Assembly (NCBI GenBank): GCA_013076295.1
Contig: RQOL01000658.1
Span: forward strand, 4,409,836-4,473,835
Reading direction: 5' to 3'
From: Sanderia malayensis
Taxonomy: Eukaryota; Cnidaria; Scyphozoa; Semaeostomeae; Pelagiidae
Length of the DNA: 64,000 nucleotides
Made by a program: the position numbers and the translations under genes. The notes under the pieces are model-generated. The model was not told where the DNA came from, did no database searches, and worked only from the letters and a program-made list of their open reading frames with translations. Positions 48,564 to 59,700 of the stretch are shown here, piece by piece. How positions within the stretch are numbered: the first letter of the stretch is position 1; every line of letters starts with the position of its first letter.

Positions 48564-49314
48564 TGTTCTCCACACTGTCCACGTTCTCCTCACTGTCCAC
48601 GTTCTCCACACTGTCCACGTTCTCCACACTGTCCACATTCTCCACACTGTCCACGTTCTCCACGCTGTCCACGTTCTCCACGCTGTCCACGTTCTCCACA
48701 CTGTCCACGTTCTCCACACAGTCCACGTTCTCCACACTGTCCATGTTCTCCACGTTGTCCACGTTCTCCACACTGTCCACGTTTTCCATGTTGTCCACAT
48801 TCTCCACACTGTCCACGTTTTCCATGTTGTCCACATTCTCCACACTGTCCACGCTCTCCACCCTGTCCACGTTCTCCACACTGTCCGCGTTCTCCACACT
48901 GTCCACATTCTCCACACTGTCCACGTTCTCCACACTGTCCACGTTCTCCACACTGTCCACGTTCTCCACACTGTCCACGTTCTCCACACTGTCCACATTC
49001 TCCACACTGTCCACGTTCTCCACACTGTCCACGTTCTCCACACTGTCCACGTTCTCCACGCTGTCCACGTTCTCCATGCTGTCAACGTTCTCCACACAGT
49101 CCACGTTCTCCACACTGTCCATGTTCTCCACGTTGTCCACGTTCTCCACACTGTCCACGTTTTCCATGTTGTCCACATTCTCCACACTGTCCACGCTCTC
49201 CACCCTGTCCACGTTCTCCACGCTCTCCACACTGTCCACGTTGTCCACGTTCTCCACACTGTCCACGTTCTCCATGCTGTCCACGTTCTCCACGCTCTCC
49301 ACACTGTCCACGTT
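48564..49314 (-). repeat. 18-bp minisatellite, about 42 copies (right, inverted)
   Basis: Same unit as the left minisatellite on the opposite strand (GTTCTCCACACTGTCCAC on plus). It is more diverged than the left array, with many single-base variants and some 9- or 12-bp deletions, and contains an internal duplication (about 48721-48850 resembles about 49090-49200). Confidence 0.97.
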
Positions 49315-49797
49315 ACTCCATTGCCTATATGCTATGATATTCCCCACATTTCCACATTGCCATGGAAAAATAAGAACTTTAAAGGCCCAGGGCCTGGGCC
49401 ACACGAATACTCACCAACCCTGTCCTTGTTTCTTCTTATTTTGTATTCTATCTTAATTTCATAGATGTCCTTGCTTGCATGCCCATAGAACTTCTTGTTA
49501 CCTCCGCAAGCAAAATAGATTCCAGAACTCAACTCACCACCAGTCCGTGGCAAACATGTTGTTGTCATCTCCCATATTATGACAGGTGTCCACGACGTTC
49601 CACTGATATTGTGGATATTTAGGTTAATGATCGCAAAATAATGGAAGTAGTGCGAATGAAAACGTGTGAAAGGAATACTGGCCATGTGTTTATAAGATAG
49701 GCTCAGGTTCTCGCTGGCGCTTAGGCCATATGCGCATACGCGTGAAAGATTGGCAGAGGTTCGCGCATTTTCGTGCCTGAGCCATCGAGGAATAGCC
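49315..49797 (-). repeat. Right terminal/subterminal inverted repeat
   Basis: Mirror of the left end. A minus-strand open frame (49332-49892) runs through it and includes GGNKKFYGHASKDIYEI, matching the left-end KEFYEHASKDICEI. The frame begins beyond the element's terminus, so it is not a single intact gene of the element. Confidence 0.8.
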
Positions 49798-49805
49798 TTA
49801 AAAAA
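49798..49805. repeat. Putative 8-bp target-site duplication, right (TTAAAAAA)
   Basis: Direct repeat of 26280-26287, immediately outside the right terminus GCC. Confidence 0.65.
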
Positions 49806-50204
49806 CATGGTGGATTTTTGGTGAGAAGTTTCTTCTGATGGTAAGCTATCTAATTTTAGTCTGAATTTCATCGACCTGCTCTTGTTTCTCAATCTTCAAT
49901 TGTGGCTTGAAGTAGTATTCAGTACTTTAAGTGTAGCCAGGGATGGTTCCGTGCCGTAGTATATAAAATATAGTTGATTTTTATTAGACATAAAGCTCAA
50001 TTTGCTTCCTCTTCTTACCATTATTATCTGCTTTGCCCTTCCGCTGCAAAAACGCGTTGCATGCCGATGCAAAAGTCACATTCTTACTTGGGATAACAAT
50101 ACACGACTGTATTATCTTTCAGCGTATCTTACATGTCAGATGATGTAAGACAATGTTTAATGACTAATTGGAATATTCAAAACCATATTTAATAATACAC
50201 AAAT
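49806..50204. promoter_or_regulatory. Upstream region of AP4E1
   Basis: About 400 bp between the transposon end and the AP4E1 start codon; it should contain the promoter. No specific element is recognised. Confidence 0.4.
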
Positions 50205-53200
50205 ATGGACAAGGTCAATATACCAGGACTTTCTCCTTACTATGGTTTGGCAACAGGATTCTCAAGATCTTTCCAGAATCTTATCCGAGACATTGGAGAC
50301 GCAAGGTCCAAATATGTATGAAAAAGTTTCATTTTGCTTTGATTTTGCTTGCTTACTTCCTCTCGTGTTTACACTATGTGGATTTCATTTCAATAATGTG
50401 TATTATTGTAATCTACATACTATGGGTTGCCCCCAAAATAAAGACATTGCAAGAGCTTAACTTTACACAAATGCTAATAATAACCATTTTTGCAAGTGGA
50501 GCTTGTTTCTACAAAGAGATGAGTATTTTGTGACATTTTTCGAACAACTTGCTTATCTGTTATTCATCTTGGAATTCATGCTGTAGATGTGTCCATATTT
50601 TTATCAACAGGAAGAAGACAGGATCATCCAAAGAGAAGTACAATACTTGAAAGACAATATCGACAAGCCAAATGTTGATTCTGTACGTTTTACCCTGTTT
50701 TCAAAATTATTTTATTCTAACAATTATCAATTGACTGCTATGTGTCTATATAAAATTTATCAAATGTGAACTTGGACCATTCCTAACAATCCTTTCTATT
50801 GCTCCTTGTGAAAACTATTCAATGCATTGTCAAGTATGATGTTGATAAATTTCATTTTGCAGAAACAAATGAAAGAGAATTTGATTCGTTTGATTTACTG
50901 TGAGATGCTTGGCCATGATGCTTCATTTGGTTTTATTCATGCAATCAATTTCACTCAAAAGGGAAAGCTTATGGAGAAAAGAATAGGTATTTCTACAATT
51001 AGAAAGCTCTAATTTCCTTGGAATTTCTTGGTATCAAGGAGCTCTAAGCTACACAGTTGCTATTTTAATCTAGGAGATGCAAGGTTGCTATAAAGCTTTT
51101 TGTTCTGTTGATTTCTTTCATTTCATTTTAACAGGTTATCTTGCTTGTTGTCTTCTGTTGCGAGAGGATCATGAATTGACATTACTTTTGATGAATGCAT
51201 TGCAAAAAGTATCCACTTTCAATACCTATTTATGTGTTTCAAATCTTAATTGTTGTCTATGATTTCTCAATTAATATTTTTGAGCAAAATAAACCCAAAC
51301 ACAGCACAGAAACAGAATATTGGTTTGAGATTGAATTTATTATTGTGAATATTATTACTATTATCATTTGCAGGATTTAAAAAGCTCAAATATAATGGCA
51401 AATTGCATTGCTTTAATAGCTGCCAGTAGACTTGTCAGCAAAGACACCATTCCAACAGTTTTACCACTTGTTGTTGATCTCTTGCAGCATAAAAGGTAAC
51501 CACTTTCCCTTTTGTTGTCATTATTGAATCTCTCTGTCATCAGTTCTAAATTGCAAAACTTACAACAAATGCTGTCAATTGACCCATCAAAGAGAGAAGG
51601 GTAGATTTTCCCAGACCCCAAGCCTAAAGGGGCCCCAAATGTTTGCAGCAATGTTTTCTAGATATAATTCTATTGATTGGTATTGTTTCTTGATCACTGG
51701 ACTTTTTTGATGAATTTTTCTTCCATACATATCCGGTCCGTAGCTGGTGGCTTCCTATAAACAGCAACAACAACAATGATTTTAGTTTTATGATGTTGTT
51801 GTAGAGCCCATCTTATTTCTTGTACCAGGTCCCAAAAGAGCTTTTGGCAGGCCCTGCTATCATCCTTATTTGAGCTATATTTAAATATTTCCATTTGACA
51901 TTTACTTTTTGACATTTTCGTTATTCCCTCTGAAGCTCAATATTCAGAACCTGTTTCGCTTATTTTTTGCAACAGATTTCGTATTAATCATTTCTCAATT
52001 TTCGTACTTTCAGATATATTTTTTCTTGTTTGATCTTTTTCGTATCTTTTTCAAGTCACAACAGCCCCAGAGTTATCAGCTTTAGCTGAACTGCTGCCTA
52101 TTATCCTTCAAATTCATTGCTTTCACGTTCACCCTGCTACCAATATCTTAAGACAAACATTACTGTCGCTCAATAAAAATTTATTGCATTGCGTTTTTGT
52201 ATTATTTTAGAGAAATGGTGAGAAAGAAAGCAGTGATGGTTTTGCTTCGATTCCACCATCTTGATCCTTCTTCCGTCTCAAGTTTGAAATCGAGGTTTGA
52301 AAGCACGCTGTGTGACAGAAATCCTGGTGTCATGGGTACAACACTGAACGTCTACCTGACTTTTGTATCTGTGAGTATTCTACTACCTTTGTCCTGTCAT
52401 TTTATGATAGCAACTGGGAACAGAAAGGGGTGGTATTTGCCCGCAATCGTGCTCAACTAAAACATTTCCATGTTGAATTTTTTGGTCAACAAGAATGTTT
52501 GGGTAGTTAATCCCACATGCAATTGATGTAGCACACTGCAGCGTGGGTAGTTCAAGCACCCATGGGAAGCATTTGCTTGTTTTAAAGAGAGTCTGAGGTT
52601 TTGAGGGTTAAATAAGCATAAAGCATTCATGTGGCATGACAAAATAAATGGAGGCAAAAGGATGATTGATGCATGGAAGAATTCGTCTAAAATGATAGCC
52701 TTATCGATGTACTATAATCTAGAGTTGGACAACGTGTCGATTTTCAACTCTAGATTATAGTATGAAGATTGTAAACAATGAAGTTATAATGTAAAATTAT
52801 AGTTCTTTGTTTTGTTTCCATCGTTGCTTCTTATTTTTATTGTTTTTTACACTTTTTTCACTTGCTATTATTTTTGCTTTTCTTCATCTGCGTTTTTTCT
52901 TTTAAATTCTTTCTTCTTGAATCCGTTTTCTTTCCTTCCTCGTTCTGCCATTAATGTTATTCGAAAAAGCTTTACAATGACGACGATAGGAATTCTTTAG
53001 AGATGTTTTTATTTAAATTCTTTACATGTTTAAAACGTGTTTTTATCATTACCTTCTTACATTTGGCATAATTTTAGGAGTCGCCAGATGAATTCAAGAG
53101 ATTGGTGGGCCCTTTTGTGAACATTTTGAAACAAGTTATTGAATTTCGATTGCCAAGTGAATTTACCTATTATAATGTTCCTGCACCGTGGATACAGATT

Positions 53201-56200
53201 AAATTATTCAAAATACTCGCACACCTTGGCCGTGATGACCAACAGTAAGATCTTTTATTTTCTCAATTACCGTAAATCCTCGAATAAGCCCCCACCTCCG
53301 AATAAGCCTTTCCCTTGATTAAGCCCTCATCCTGATAATCATTTGCAAGAATATTGAGCCCAAGTTTCCAGACATTGAAGTTGTTTAGTGAATGTATTGG
53401 AAATGCCAGCAAGTTTAAACCAATAACTTTATTGATTGGCTGCATCGTATAGCTTGTATTTTGCTTAACATTGAACAATAATCAGACTAAAATTTCTTTT
53501 TGCAAATAAACCCCTGGGGGCGTATTCGAGGATATACGGTAAGTAATTAATCACTGCGATTTATTTAGTACCTCTGTGGCTTTGAAACGTAGAATTAACT
53601 GTAAGGTGGAAAATATAGAGTTGTAGATGAAATGTTATAACGTGTATTTATTTTTGTTTTGTTTCAGGCAAAGTGAAAAAATGTATGAAATTTTAAAACA
53701 GTGCATCGATACTGCTTACATAGAAAACAATATTGGATGTGGTATGTCTATAGATTTATCAATTGATCATCTTACCCGCTCTTAATTAATCAATTAGTTG
53801 GTTGGATAATCAACTGATTAATTGACAATTTGATGAGATGACTCATTTTCCATTTTCTTTGTTACTTTTTTCATTTTTTATTTGTCTCTTTATTTATATT
53901 TTCTGTTGTTATTTATTTGATTGTTTTTTTATTTGATGTGCTTGTTTATTGATTTATTTCTTTGTTTACTTTAGCTGTTTTATCAGAATGTTTGTACACT
54001 GCTGCAACCATACACCCAAACAAACAATTGTCTGAGGCCACAGCAAGACGAGTGGGATTACTGCTTGTTTCCAGAAATAACAATTTAAAATATTTAGGTA
54101 AGTAAATTATATTTCATTATTAAATGCATGTTGTTTTTGGAAGTAGCTGTCCACCTGAATTCCAGGAAAATGTCTTTTGCTTAGAAATGATTTCATAATA
54201 TAATTGTGAATAGCTGTAAATATTGTTCAGGAAATACTGTGCATGTTTCTTTGTTGTATTTTCATATAGCTGCATGTCTTGCTGGTGCATTCCATGTGTT
54301 GCGTGCACATGGCTGCGTGTATTGCCATACTATAGATTAATTTATTGTCAAGACGTTTTTGCACATGTTTTTAATGTGTAGCTTTCTGCATTGCCTTAGA
54401 ATGGCTGCATAGTTTGCGAAGCAGTAGCTAGAGATGTTATGTAGGAGTCATTTTACGGCTTGATATTATACCATCATTGTATTTTTCAGGTATTAAAATC
54501 TTGGCGCATCTTATAAAAACGGATGTGTCGTATGCATTTCGGCATCAAATGACTGTAATCGATTGCTTAAACGACCCAGACGAAACTCTAAAGAGAAAGG
54601 TGAATTTAAATTAAACTTCTTTTATGCGTGTATATGCAATATACAATGCTCAGTTATTCCTTGATAAGTTGACTAATGTTTAACTATTAAGCTTGGATTC
54701 CCCGATATAGCCAACACATATCTGTTTTTCTTGACGTATGCTCTGCGTATGTCTCAGAGTCGACTTCCGATAGCTTGAAGTTTCGTTGTCTTAGAACTTC
54801 ACAAATGCTATTGTAATAGATAGGGAACGCTGGTGAAATTTGTGTGAAACATATCCCACTCTGTATAAATGGAGAAACTAATATTTAAAAGATCTTAAAT
54901 TTAGATCTGTTGGCGGTGATTTTTTCTTAATCTGTTCATCTTCATTTGCAGACCCTGGTTCTTCTCTATCGGATTACAAATTCGAGTAATGTTTCAGTAA
55001 TCTGTGACAAGCTCATCCACTATTTAAGGTCATCCGTCGACGAGCATTTGCGAGCAGATCTTGTCGATAAAATCACAACATTAGCAGAAAAGTAAGTTTT
55101 TAAATGTAAGCCATACCTTATGTGCGCAAACATGAGATACGAATTACAATCAACTCTGTCTAATTGGAACACCCTGGGGAAGCATGAAAATGTTCGAACT
55201 ACAAAAAGTTCGAATTATAAAGGTTTTTTGCTAGAGTTGGTTTATAAGTGATTCTTGAAGGGACAGAGAATTTCGTTCGAGTTAGATAGAGTTTGAATTA
55301 CACGAGTTCGAACTATGCACATTTGACTGTATTTCTTTTATCATATCTGTTGTTATCAAAAGTTAATACCGTTTGATACTTTTTGGTTTTTATAGATACG
55401 GTAGTTAGAATCTAAATTGAAATAGACATACAGTGAAATTGTGTTATGCGTGTGATGGATGTAGCGGTATCTTTTGACCGATTGCGTGCCTGCGTATAGT
55501 TTTCATGAACTTGTTCACTTGTGCCTACTGCAAAAATAAAGATACAACTTCGGTATCAACTAGAGTCACCATAACACTGTATATCTATTGGTACTGACTT
55601 ATAATAGTGACGTTTCATTACAGTGTATTTTCCGATTACAGTATATTTTGTGACGTTACGTTACAAATATACTTTAGTGACGTTACAGTGTATTTTCTGA
55701 TTTTTACAGTGTTTGTATTAGCAGGACTCCACTGTATAGGGTTGTAGTTATATTGTGTGGTTTCTGCCTTATCTTTGAGTTATTGTTATGCTGTATGGAT
55801 TGAGTCACGGGCGTGTCTTTTTTCAGATATGCTCCCGACAATGATTGGTTTATTGAAACAATGAACAATGTATTCGAACTTGGTGGAAGCTTGGTTCAAC
55901 CTCAAGTTGCGCATAACATTATGAGGTTAATTGGGGAAGGTTGGTTCAACTTTTTCAATCCGAACAGATATTTGTATCACCTTTAATGAGTAAGTAGGAA
56001 TTATTGTTTTTTCAATTTTCGTTTCTGCAATTAGGATCAGATGATGATGAACTGGACACTGATCTTCGACTTTATGCGGTTAATTCGTATTTGGATTTGA
56101 TTGAAAAACCTTCTCTCCCAGACATCCTAATACACCTGATTTGCTGGGTATGGAATTTAATTATTCATATGCCTATGCAAACATCATTATTAGTCGCTGC

Positions 56201-57252
56201 CATCAAATTCACTTGAGATTGTGGAATATTTATTCATGGAATGTTTATTTGTTCCTCAGGTAATTGGAGAATATTCCTATTTGGCAACTCACTTTGAACC
56301 AGAAGCTGTTATGGATAAACTTTGCAGTCTTTTTCATAGACAATTCCATGGTAAGAGCCTTTTGTCCAGTTGATGATGAACCGAATACATTTCATTTTCT
56401 CTTCTTCTTTTCACCTTCTTTTTCGTTTTATCTGCTCTGTTCTTTTCCAATTTTTCTTTTTTTATTTCCCTTATTGCTATTTATTGGCTCTTTCAGATAA
56501 ATGTACAAAATCATGGATTGTTACGGCAATAACTAAAATAGCTGGTCAATTGGGATACCTACCAAATGAAGTTCGACAAGTTATTCAGAGAGAAATGCAA
56601 AAATCAATGGACGTTGAATTGAACCAGGTAACATGAAATCCGATAACGGCCTTAACTGGAATAATATCCATTAAAAAAAGCCATTTATTTTCTATGAATT
56701 TCAGCTCGCTAAAATTGCGTGGTACTTACAGTAAATTCCCGAATTATCTCCTTTACTTTCTGAAGGGGTCTTATTCGGGGAGGGCGCATAGAAAACTTTT
56801 CTGAAACACACTAATGTCATTCTCGAATATTATAAAGCTTGGTCGAGCTTCTTGAATATTCATTTCGTCTGGAAGATTTCATTCAACGGATTCGCTTTCT
56901 ATGCGAACTTCATGAATCGTCAATGAGACCTCATTTTCCGGGTGTGGTCAAGTCAACATAAGGAGCGAGCACTTCCATTGGGGGGGGGGGGATTCGACGA
57001 TATACTGTGTTATCCCAGTAGATTGATTGACAAGGCTGATGATAGATGTTCCGTGATCTGTATTCTGCTGACAAATTTCAGGATGGTTTCCATAACATTT
57101 CAATAACATAATAAGAGCAGAACTTTGTCTTCACTTGTAAGATTATTCTTTTCATTTTTATGCAGAGATGTGCCGACCTTCTTGCTGTTTTCAATGTTTT
57201 TGATTCCTTTGCTGAAGTTCTTCCAATCGATGCGAGCTGTGAAGATCTAGAG
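50205..57252 (+). CDS. AP4E1: AP-4 complex subunit epsilon (16 exons, 3' part beyond window)
   Basis: Exons: 50205-50315, 50611-50682, 50863-50986, 51135-51208, 51374-51495, 52211-52370, 53078-53244, 53668-53741, 53975-54097, 54490-54599, 54952-55091, 55827-55939, 56035-56147, 56260-56350, 56497-56627, 57166-57252. All phases agree, giving 604 codons. The sequence follows the adaptin N-terminal trunk of epsilon: LIYCEMLGHDASFGFIHAI, EMVRKKAVMVLLRFH, CDRNPGVMG, VPAPWIQIKLFKIL, LKYLGIKIL, TLVLLYRITN, AEKYAPDNDWFIETMN, and ending at SCEDLE, about where the human trunk ends (full human protein about 1,137 aa). AP-4 sorts cargo such as ATG9 at the trans-Golgi network, without clathrin. The hinge and ear exons must lie past the tRNA array. 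The ATG at 50205 is chosen because exon 1 has the Ser/Phe-rich start followed in phase by the EE(D/E)RIIQRE block. Confidence 0.95.
52710..52762. repeat. Perfect 18-bp inverted repeat (hairpin) in AP4E1 intron 6
   Basis: Arms TACTATAATCTAGAGTTG (52710-52727) and its complement (52745-52762), with a 17-base loop. Confidence 0.85.
53270..53539. mobile_element. MITE (CCGTAAATCCTCGAATAAGC ends), TA-flanked
   Basis: Left end CCGTAAATCCTCGAATAAGC; the right end read inward is CCGTATATCCTCGAATACGC. TA flanks both sides (53268-53269, 53540-53541). No coding capacity. It is in AP4E1 intron 7. Confidence 0.88.
55148..55332. repeat. Dispersed repeat, copy 2 (related to 9334-9503)
   Basis: Shares CAACTCTGTCTAATT, CACCCTGGGGAAGC, AAAATGTTCGAA and AGAGAATTTCGTTCGA with copy 1, in the same order. 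It ends TTGACTGTA, suggesting a MITE end with a TA target. Confidence 0.7.
56729..57007. mobile_element. Diverged MITE, relative of 53270-53539
   Basis: Left CAGTAAATTCCCGAATTATC; the right end read inward is CAGTATATCGTCGAATCCCC. The interior contains GGGGTCTTATTCGGGGAGGG and a G run. The TA flank is seen only on the left. Confidence 0.65.
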
Positions 57253-57344
57253 GTATTCAGTCTTTGATTTTCAATGTATTATCTCTAATTTAAGAAAGCT
57301 TTCCAATTCCAAAAAAAGCTAAACCGGAGGAATATTATACACAT

Positions 57345-57379
57345 AGAGACTGACGCGCTGCCTACTGCGCTAACAAGGC
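57345..57379 (-). pseudogene. Truncated tRNA-Met-like fragment at the array edge
   Basis: Matches the 5' half of the array tRNA (acceptor 5' strand, D arm, part of the anticodon arm) and is cut before the anticodon. Confidence 0.85.
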
Positions 57380-57477
57380 TATAAATGTTTACTTTATACC
57401 CTACGACAATTCTTATAACTGCGGCAACAGTGAATAAAACCATACCATCTAAAACTACTGACTTGTTGCAAAAGATG

Positions 57478-57550
57478 TGCCTTGTGTGAGGATCGAACTC
57501 ACGACCTTCAGATTACGAGACTGACGCGCTGCTTACTGCGTTAACAAGGC
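57478..57550 (-). tRNA. Array copy 1: tRNA-Met body with anticodon CGT
   Basis: The anticodon loop reads CTCGTAA instead of CTCATAA, so a predictor would call Thr(CGT). The D loop has AG in place of the conserved GG and there is a TTTT terminator. Possibly non-functional as tRNA-Met. Confidence 0.85.
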
Positions 57551-57648
57551 TATATATGTTTACTTTATACCCTACGACAATTGTTATAACTGCGGCAAAA
57601 GTGAATTGAAGCATTCCTTATAAAACTACTGAGTTGTTACAAAAGATG

Positions 57649-57721
57649 TGCCTTGTGTGAGGATCGAACTCACGACCTTCAGATTATGAGACTGACGCGC
57701 TGCTTACTGCGCTAACAAGGC
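57649..57721 (-). tRNA. Array copy 2: tRNA-Met(CAT)
   Basis: Cloverleaf as in the main type, with A box TAGCGCAGT and B box GTTCGATCC; the D loop has AG for GG. TTTT terminator. Confidence 0.92.
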
Positions 57722-57819
57722 TATATATGTTTACTTTATACCCTACGACAATTGTTATAACTGCGGCAACAGTGAATAAAACCATACCATCTAAAACTAC
57801 TGACTTGTTGCAAAAGATG

Positions 57820-57892
57820 TGCCTTGTGTGAGGATCGAACTCACGACCTTCAGATTACGAGACTGACGCGCTGCTTACTGCGCTAACAAGGC
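57820..57892 (-). tRNA. Array copy 3: tRNA-Met body with anticodon CGT
   Basis: Loop CTCGTAA; D loop AG for GG; TTTT terminator. Confidence 0.85.
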
Positions 57893-57990
57893 TATATATG
57901 TTTACTTTATACCCTACGACAATTGTTATAACTGCGGCAAAAGTGAATTGAAGCATTCCTTATAAAACTACTGAGTTGTTACAAAAGATG

Positions 57991-58063
57991 TGCCTTGTGT
58001 GAGGATCGAACTCACGACCTTCAGATTATGAGACTGACGCGCTGCCTACTGCGCTAACAAGGC
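57991..58063 (-). tRNA. Array copy 4: tRNA-Met(CAT), main type
   Basis: All stems pair: acceptor GCCTTGT with ACAAGGC, T arm GTGAGTTCGATCCTCAC, loop CTCATAA. It resembles animal elongator tRNA-Met. TTTT terminator. Confidence 0.96.
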
Positions 58064-58161
58064 TATATGTGTTTACTTTATACCCTACGACAATTGTTAT
58101 AACTGCGGCAAAAGTGAATTGAAGCATTCCTTATAAAACTACTGAGTTGTTACAAAAGATG

Positions 58162-58234
58162 TGCCTTGTGTGAGGATCGAACTCACGACCTTCAGATTAT
58201 GAGACTGACGCGCTGCCTACTGCGCTAACAAGGC
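58162..58234 (-). tRNA. Array copy 5: tRNA-Met(CAT), main type
   Basis: Identical to copy 4 over the tRNA; TTTT terminator. Confidence 0.96.
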
Positions 58235-58332
58235 TATATGTTTTTACTTTACACCCTACGACAATTGTTATAACTGCAGCATCAGGGAATAATATCATAT
58301 CATATAAAACTACTGACTTGTTGCAAAAGATG

Positions 58333-58405
58333 TGCTTTGTGTGAGGATCGAACTCACGACCTTCAGATTACGAGACTGACGCGCTGACTACTGCGCTGAC
58401 AAGGC
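58333..58405 (-). tRNA. Array copy 6: tRNA-Met body with anticodon CGT, decayed
   Basis: Loop CTCGTAA. Acceptor C3-A70 mismatch and altered D arm (GT for GG). Probably a pseudogene. Confidence 0.75.
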
Positions 58406-58503
58406 TTTATGTTTTTACTTTACACCCTACGACAATTGTTATAACTGCAGCATGAGTGAATAAAATCATAGCATCTAAAACTACTGACTTGCTGCAAAAG
58501 TTG

Positions 58504-58576
58504 TGCCTTGTGTGAGGATCGAACTCACGACCTTCAGATTATGAGACTGACGCGCTGCCTACTGAGCTAACAAGTC
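58504..58576 (-). tRNA. Array copy 7: tRNA-Met(CAT), acceptor mismatch
   Basis: Base 2 is A, mismatching G71; A box reads TAGCTCAGT. TTTT terminator. Confidence 0.88.
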
Positions 58577-58674
58577 TATATGTTTTTACTTTATACCTTA
58601 CGACAATTGTTATAACTGCGGCAAAAGTGAATAAAACCATACCATCCAAAACTACTGACTTGTTGCAAAAGATG

Positions 58675-58747
58675 TGCCTTGTGTGAGGATCGAACTCACG
58701 ACCTTCAGATTATGAGACTGACGCGCTGCCTACTGTGCTAACAAGGC
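58675..58747 (-). tRNA. Array copy 8: tRNA-Met(CAT)
   Basis: A box TAGCACAGT; otherwise main type. TTTT terminator. Confidence 0.94.
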
Positions 58748-58845
58748 TATATATGTTTACTTTATACCCTACGACAATTGTTATAACTGCGGCATAAGTG
58801 AATAAAACCATACCACCTAAAACTACTGACTTGTTGCAAAAAATG

Positions 58846-58918
58846 TGCCTTCTGTGAGGATCGAACTCACGACCTTCAGATTATGAGACTGACGCGCTGC
58901 CTACTGCGCTAACAAGGC
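58846..58918 (-). tRNA. Array copy 9: tRNA-Met(CAT), acceptor mismatch
   Basis: The 3' acceptor strand has G67, giving a G6-G67 mismatch. Six-T terminator. Confidence 0.9.
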
Positions 58919-59016
58919 TATATGTTTTTACTTTACACCCTACGACAATTGTTATAACTGCAACATGAGTGAATAAAATCATACCACCTAAAACTACTGA
59001 CTTGTTGCAAAAAATG

Positions 59017-59089
59017 TGCCTTGTGTGAGGATCGAACTCACGACCTTCAGATTATGAGACTGACGCGCTGCCTACTGCGCTAACAAGGC
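59017..59089 (-). tRNA. Array copy 10: tRNA-Met(CAT), main type
   Basis: Full pairing; six-T terminator. Confidence 0.96.
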
Positions 59090-59187
59090 TGTATGTTTTT
59101 ACTTTACACCCTACGACAATTGTTATAACTGCGGTAAAAGTGAATAAAATGATACCATCTAAAACTACTGACCTGTTGCAAAGGATG

Positions 59188-59260
59188 TGCCTTGTGTGAG
59201 GATCGAACTCACGACCTTCAGATTATGAGACTGACGCGCTGCCTACTGCGCTAACAAGGC
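59188..59260 (-). tRNA. Array copy 11: tRNA-Met(CAT), weak terminator
   Basis: Main-type tRNA, but only TTT follows (CCTTTGC). Confidence 0.95.
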
Positions 59261-59358
59261 TATATGTTTTTACTTTGCACCCTACGACAATTCTTATAAC
59301 TGCGGCAAAAGTGAATAAAATCATATCATCTAAAACTACTGACTTGTTGCAAAAGATG

Positions 59359-59431
59359 TGCCTTGTGTGAGGATCGAACTCACGACCTTCAGATTATGAG
59401 ACTGACGCGCTGCCTACTGCGCTAACAAGGC
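59359..59431 (-). tRNA. Array copy 12: tRNA-Met(CAT), main type
   Basis: Full pairing; TTTT terminator. Confidence 0.96.
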
Positions 59432-59529
59432 TATATGTTTTTACTTTACACCCCACGACAATTGTTATAACTGCAGCATGAGTGAATAATATCATATCAT
59501 CTAAAACTACTGACTTGTTGCAAAAAGTG

Positions 59530-59602
59530 TGCCTTGTGTGAGGATCGAACTCACGACCTTCAGATTATGAGACTGTCGCGCTGCCTACTGCGCTAACAAG
59601 GC
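59530..59602 (-). tRNA. Array copy 13: tRNA-Met(CAT), A26-region variant
   Basis: GCGCGACAG replaces GCGCGTCAG at the D-arm/anticodon-arm junction. Five-T terminator. Confidence 0.93.
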
Positions 59603-59700
59603 TATATGTTTTTACTTTACACCCTACGACAATTGTTATAACTGCAACATGAGTGAATAAAATCATACCACCTAAAACTACTGACTTGTTGCAAAAAATG

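Larger units (their letters stand above)
26288..49797. mobile_element. Giant (23.5-kb) DNA transposon, candidate new type
   Basis: Terminal inverted repeats of about 31 bp start GGC and share CCTCGATGGCTCAGG followed by (A/C)ACGAAAAT; 26 of 31 positions agree. They are flanked by the direct 8-bp repeat TTAAAAAA. Further in, both ends carry the same blocks in mirror orientation: a coding-like stretch ending FY(E/G)HASKDI, then GGTGAGTATTCGTGTGGCCC and CCATGGCAATG, then an 18-bp minisatellite. The core holds a P-loop ATPase gene (minus), a 505-bp satellite, a DDE-like transposase gene (plus), and 153-bp satellite arrays in both orientations. An 8-bp target duplication with GG-starting ends occurs in more than one superfamily (for example Merlin, or hAT for length only), but the transposase does not clearly belong to any I know. 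Both genes look intact. Confidence 0.8.

Noticed and set aside
49332..49892. A 186-codon minus-strand gene at the transposon's right end
   Set aside because: The frame begins outside the element and passes into repeat-flanking DNA; only its HASKDI block is duplicated. I treat it as an inverted-repeat block and not as a gene.
55428..55734. Another MITE (CAGTGAAATTG...CCACTG)
   Set aside because: The ends match over only a few bases, and the inner ACAGTGTATTTTC repeats explain the resemblance.
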